Shown here one piece after another: positions 61,825-64,000 of a DNA stretch of 64,000 nt; the first letter of the stretch is position 1, and each line of letters starts with the position of its first letter. A model generated the notes under the pieces. It was not told the origin of the DNA. It worked only from the letters and a program-made list of their open reading frames with translations, and searched no databases. Source of the stretch: Rotaria macrura (taxonomy: Eukaryota > Rotifera > Eurotatoria > Philodinida > Philodinidae); assembly GCA_900239685.1 (NCBI GenBank), contig OENT01000106.1:149967-213966 (forward strand). Direction: 5' to 3'. A program made the translations under genes and the position numbers.

Positions 61825-63094
61825 CAGCTTCAAGGTGAAAATCGCTTGGTATCGAATGAAACATGAACTGATCACTTAGTTCAAATTCTTCGAATTACAA
61901 TTTTTTAGGTGCGGGAATCAGGAAAAAGTGATAGAAAGCTACCCTGTGGAACGTTTTGGTCATTCGGGTCCTTTATAATTTTTCATTTCGAATTGCAAAG
62001 ACATCATATTGAAGAAGAATTATTGAGGTATTATGTTGACAACGTAGGGTTGAAGATGTCAGTTCATCGTAACTAGCATTGTTCGCTGACATGTGTACAC
62101 GATAGATATTGAGCAGTTCAGAATAAGTGGTAGCCAAAAATAGACGTAACATGGTAAAGGAATATTTGGCGAGTTCTCAATTGAAATGAGATGATATACA
62201 AAGTCCGATTTATGTTGAATAGACATTAATAAACTAATTATGTATAACATATGTGTGATTCTCAGATATATAGTGAGTTTAGAGGAAAAAAAGGTGTAAA
62301 ACGTTTAGATCTCAAAATTGATTCGAAAGATCTTCGAATCATAATTTACTGGCTTAACATTCTACTGTGTCTCGAACAGTGGAGTTTAACATGTGAGCTG
62401 TCCTTGTGTACATTAAATTAAGACGAAAAGTAGTCTTTAAAATAAATTCTTGTGAATGATCGAAATGCATTGGGATAGCTCTTGAAGCTCTTTTGACTTT
62501 GGGAGTATTTTACCCGTATTGGCTGTTGATAAATTTCCAGAGACCGTAGAAAACTTCAAGAAAGATGTCTGCTTCGCCAGTGGGAGGCTATCAATTTATA
62601 TGAATGCTATAGGATCAGTTTGTAACATATTAGATGATTGCATCACGTATTGGATTCAAGTGTACAGAGCTGAGTGGAACCTAATAGGATCTAGTTTTGT
62701 GAACCGAGTAAAAATTATGGGATCTGAACCGTTTCTTATCCAGACAGGGCAATTGTCTCGTCCGTGACAAAAATCTGCGAGAAACTGGAGCCCTATCAGT
62801 GGATAAGTATCGATGGCTAAAATTAGTGGAACTTGAGCTGCAGTTGTAACCTGACTTTGTTTTAAGAATTCTGCATCCAACATTCGCTGAAAATATCACT
62901 GAATTCTGTGGTTTGCCGCTGTAAGTTTTTCACGTGGTGAGGAGACATACCCAAGAGCGAGGTTTATGGTATCATAATACGATGTCATTTATAAATACGC
63001 ATTTGCATCATATTCATCCTTAGGATAATATCGAGGACAGTGATCTCGGTTATTTCTACTTTTCCCGTTGAATTTGGTGCATACAATCCTTTAT
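61825..63094. other. Intergenic, no supported gene
   Basis: AT-rich with short open frames on both strands, none supported. Confidence 0.45.
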
Positions 63095-63330
63095 GCACTG
63101 AAAAAATAAGGTTTCCCACGAAACCTCTGAGGTTTCGTCAAGTTTTACTAAACTATAAAAGTGTCCGTAGATAATACGAAACCTGTAAGAGGTTTAGCAA
63201 TATCCAAGGTTTCGTAAAATTCTTTATAGAGTTTTAAAATGGAAAAAATGTTTCGTCCTGAACCGTTTGAATTTTGCGTTACACCTAAGATTTGGTGCAA
63301 ATCCCTTTTGAGTTTCGTATACAAAAATGT
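63095..63330. mobile_element. Decayed foldback-like element
   Basis: Starts GCACTGAAAAAATAAGGTTT and carries several CGAAACC/GGTTTCG repeats like 53786-54302. The right terminus is not recognisable, so the boundaries are approximate. Confidence 0.4.
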
Positions 63331-63878
63331 TTTGTAAATATGCTTCTTGCAGAATTAGGGTTACGAATTTACCATTACCAACTCATTATGTTTCTAAGTA
63401 GCTGGTAAATAGTCCGTTACCAGTTACGTGCATAAGGTGACAGGCCACTACCAGCTACTGGGTAACGGAGTGATCGGTTGAGCCACTCCTCTGATAAGCA
63501 TCAAAAAACGTTTCATGAAAAATTACGAAATTCTACAAAGTTCGACTGCAGTACATCAGGCTCGGGGAATCCATTTGTGAAAGCCCTATTTTCACGATCG
63601 CCAGTTCATATTTTTCGAGAAAAACATTGTTTTCCACAAAAATTTGAAGTGTTTCATCGAAATGTTTTTCTTCTCCATGAAACCTGTTTCTGCATTCAGA
63701 GATAGATTTTTAAAACAGAAGAGTAAAAGTGAAAATAATAAAAATTCCTGTATCAGATTCAGATTCCCTGATCCCGACTTGCTTTACTTAAACATTAAAG
63801 AATTTCGATTTTTTTCTTGAAAACCTACTTTGCTGATAATTGGTGGAGTCGTTGATTCAGTCGCTTCGATACCGGTAC

Positions 63879-64000
63879 TAGAGTGCTGCGGGACAAACTT
63901 TCGATTGTCCCGAATCCCGTTTGTCCCGTCCCGTAAAATTTCGAATAGTCCCGAATCCCGTTTGTCCCGTCCCGAATTTTTTTGATTAGTCCCGTTCCCG
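63879..64000. mobile_element. Left end of a second hAT-like element, cut by window edge
   Basis: Begins TAGAGTGCTGCGGGAC, similar to the TIR of 23542-23875 (CAGAGCTCCGTGGGAC). It is followed by the same type of subterminal TCCCG tracts (TTTGTCCCGTCCCG repeated). The other end lies outside the window. Confidence 0.55.

Overview
The window is AT-rich nuclear DNA from an invertebrate animal. Genes are split by GT..AG introns and all recognisable genes lie on the minus strand. The transposon relics, an IS630/Tc1-mariner transposase and a Ginger/KRBA2-like integrase tail, together with the base composition would fit a rotifer such as a bdelloid. That is an inference from sequence style, not a proven assignment.

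Layout. Positions 1-14,400 hold a compact tandem of three housekeeping genes on the minus strand: SmE (SNRPE, 218-511), a ZYG11-family CUL2 ubiquitin-ligase receptor (825-11551, seven coding exons joined here by phase and homology, 939 aa), and a Golgi GRASP55/65 protein (11931-14385, three exons, 488 aa) with an unusual histidine-rich C-terminus. At 17512-19415 is a small two-exon minus-strand gene that I do not recognise. From 28374 to 41596 runs a five-exon minus-strand gene (1005 aa) with low-complexity linkers, a basic tail and three modules that faintly resemble Ski/Sno/Dac folds. All its exon junctions agree in phase. Its introns (1.7, 4.7 and 3.7 kb) are packed with transposon debris. 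From 41.6 kb to 64 kb I see no convincing gene.

The striking component is mobile and repetitive DNA. There is a 334-bp hAT-type MITE with a perfect 8-bp target duplication and a 654-bp TIR element with a near-perfect 8-bp duplication. There is a broken mariner-type transposase and a Ginger-like element with a single in-frame stop. A 638-bp non-coding repeat occurs twice in opposite orientation. About ten foldback elements are nearly complete palindromes. Several of these are flanked by TA and begin CACTCT/CACTGT followed by an A-run, and their arms are built from smaller nested palindromes. One palindrome has a single unresolved N at its exact centre. There are also several minisatellites: 9-bp, 21-bp (nine units in exact register), 29-bp and 57-58-bp. 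The three named genes act in mRNA splicing, protein turnover and Golgi structure and are not an operon. The foldback families are the best candidate for something undescribed.
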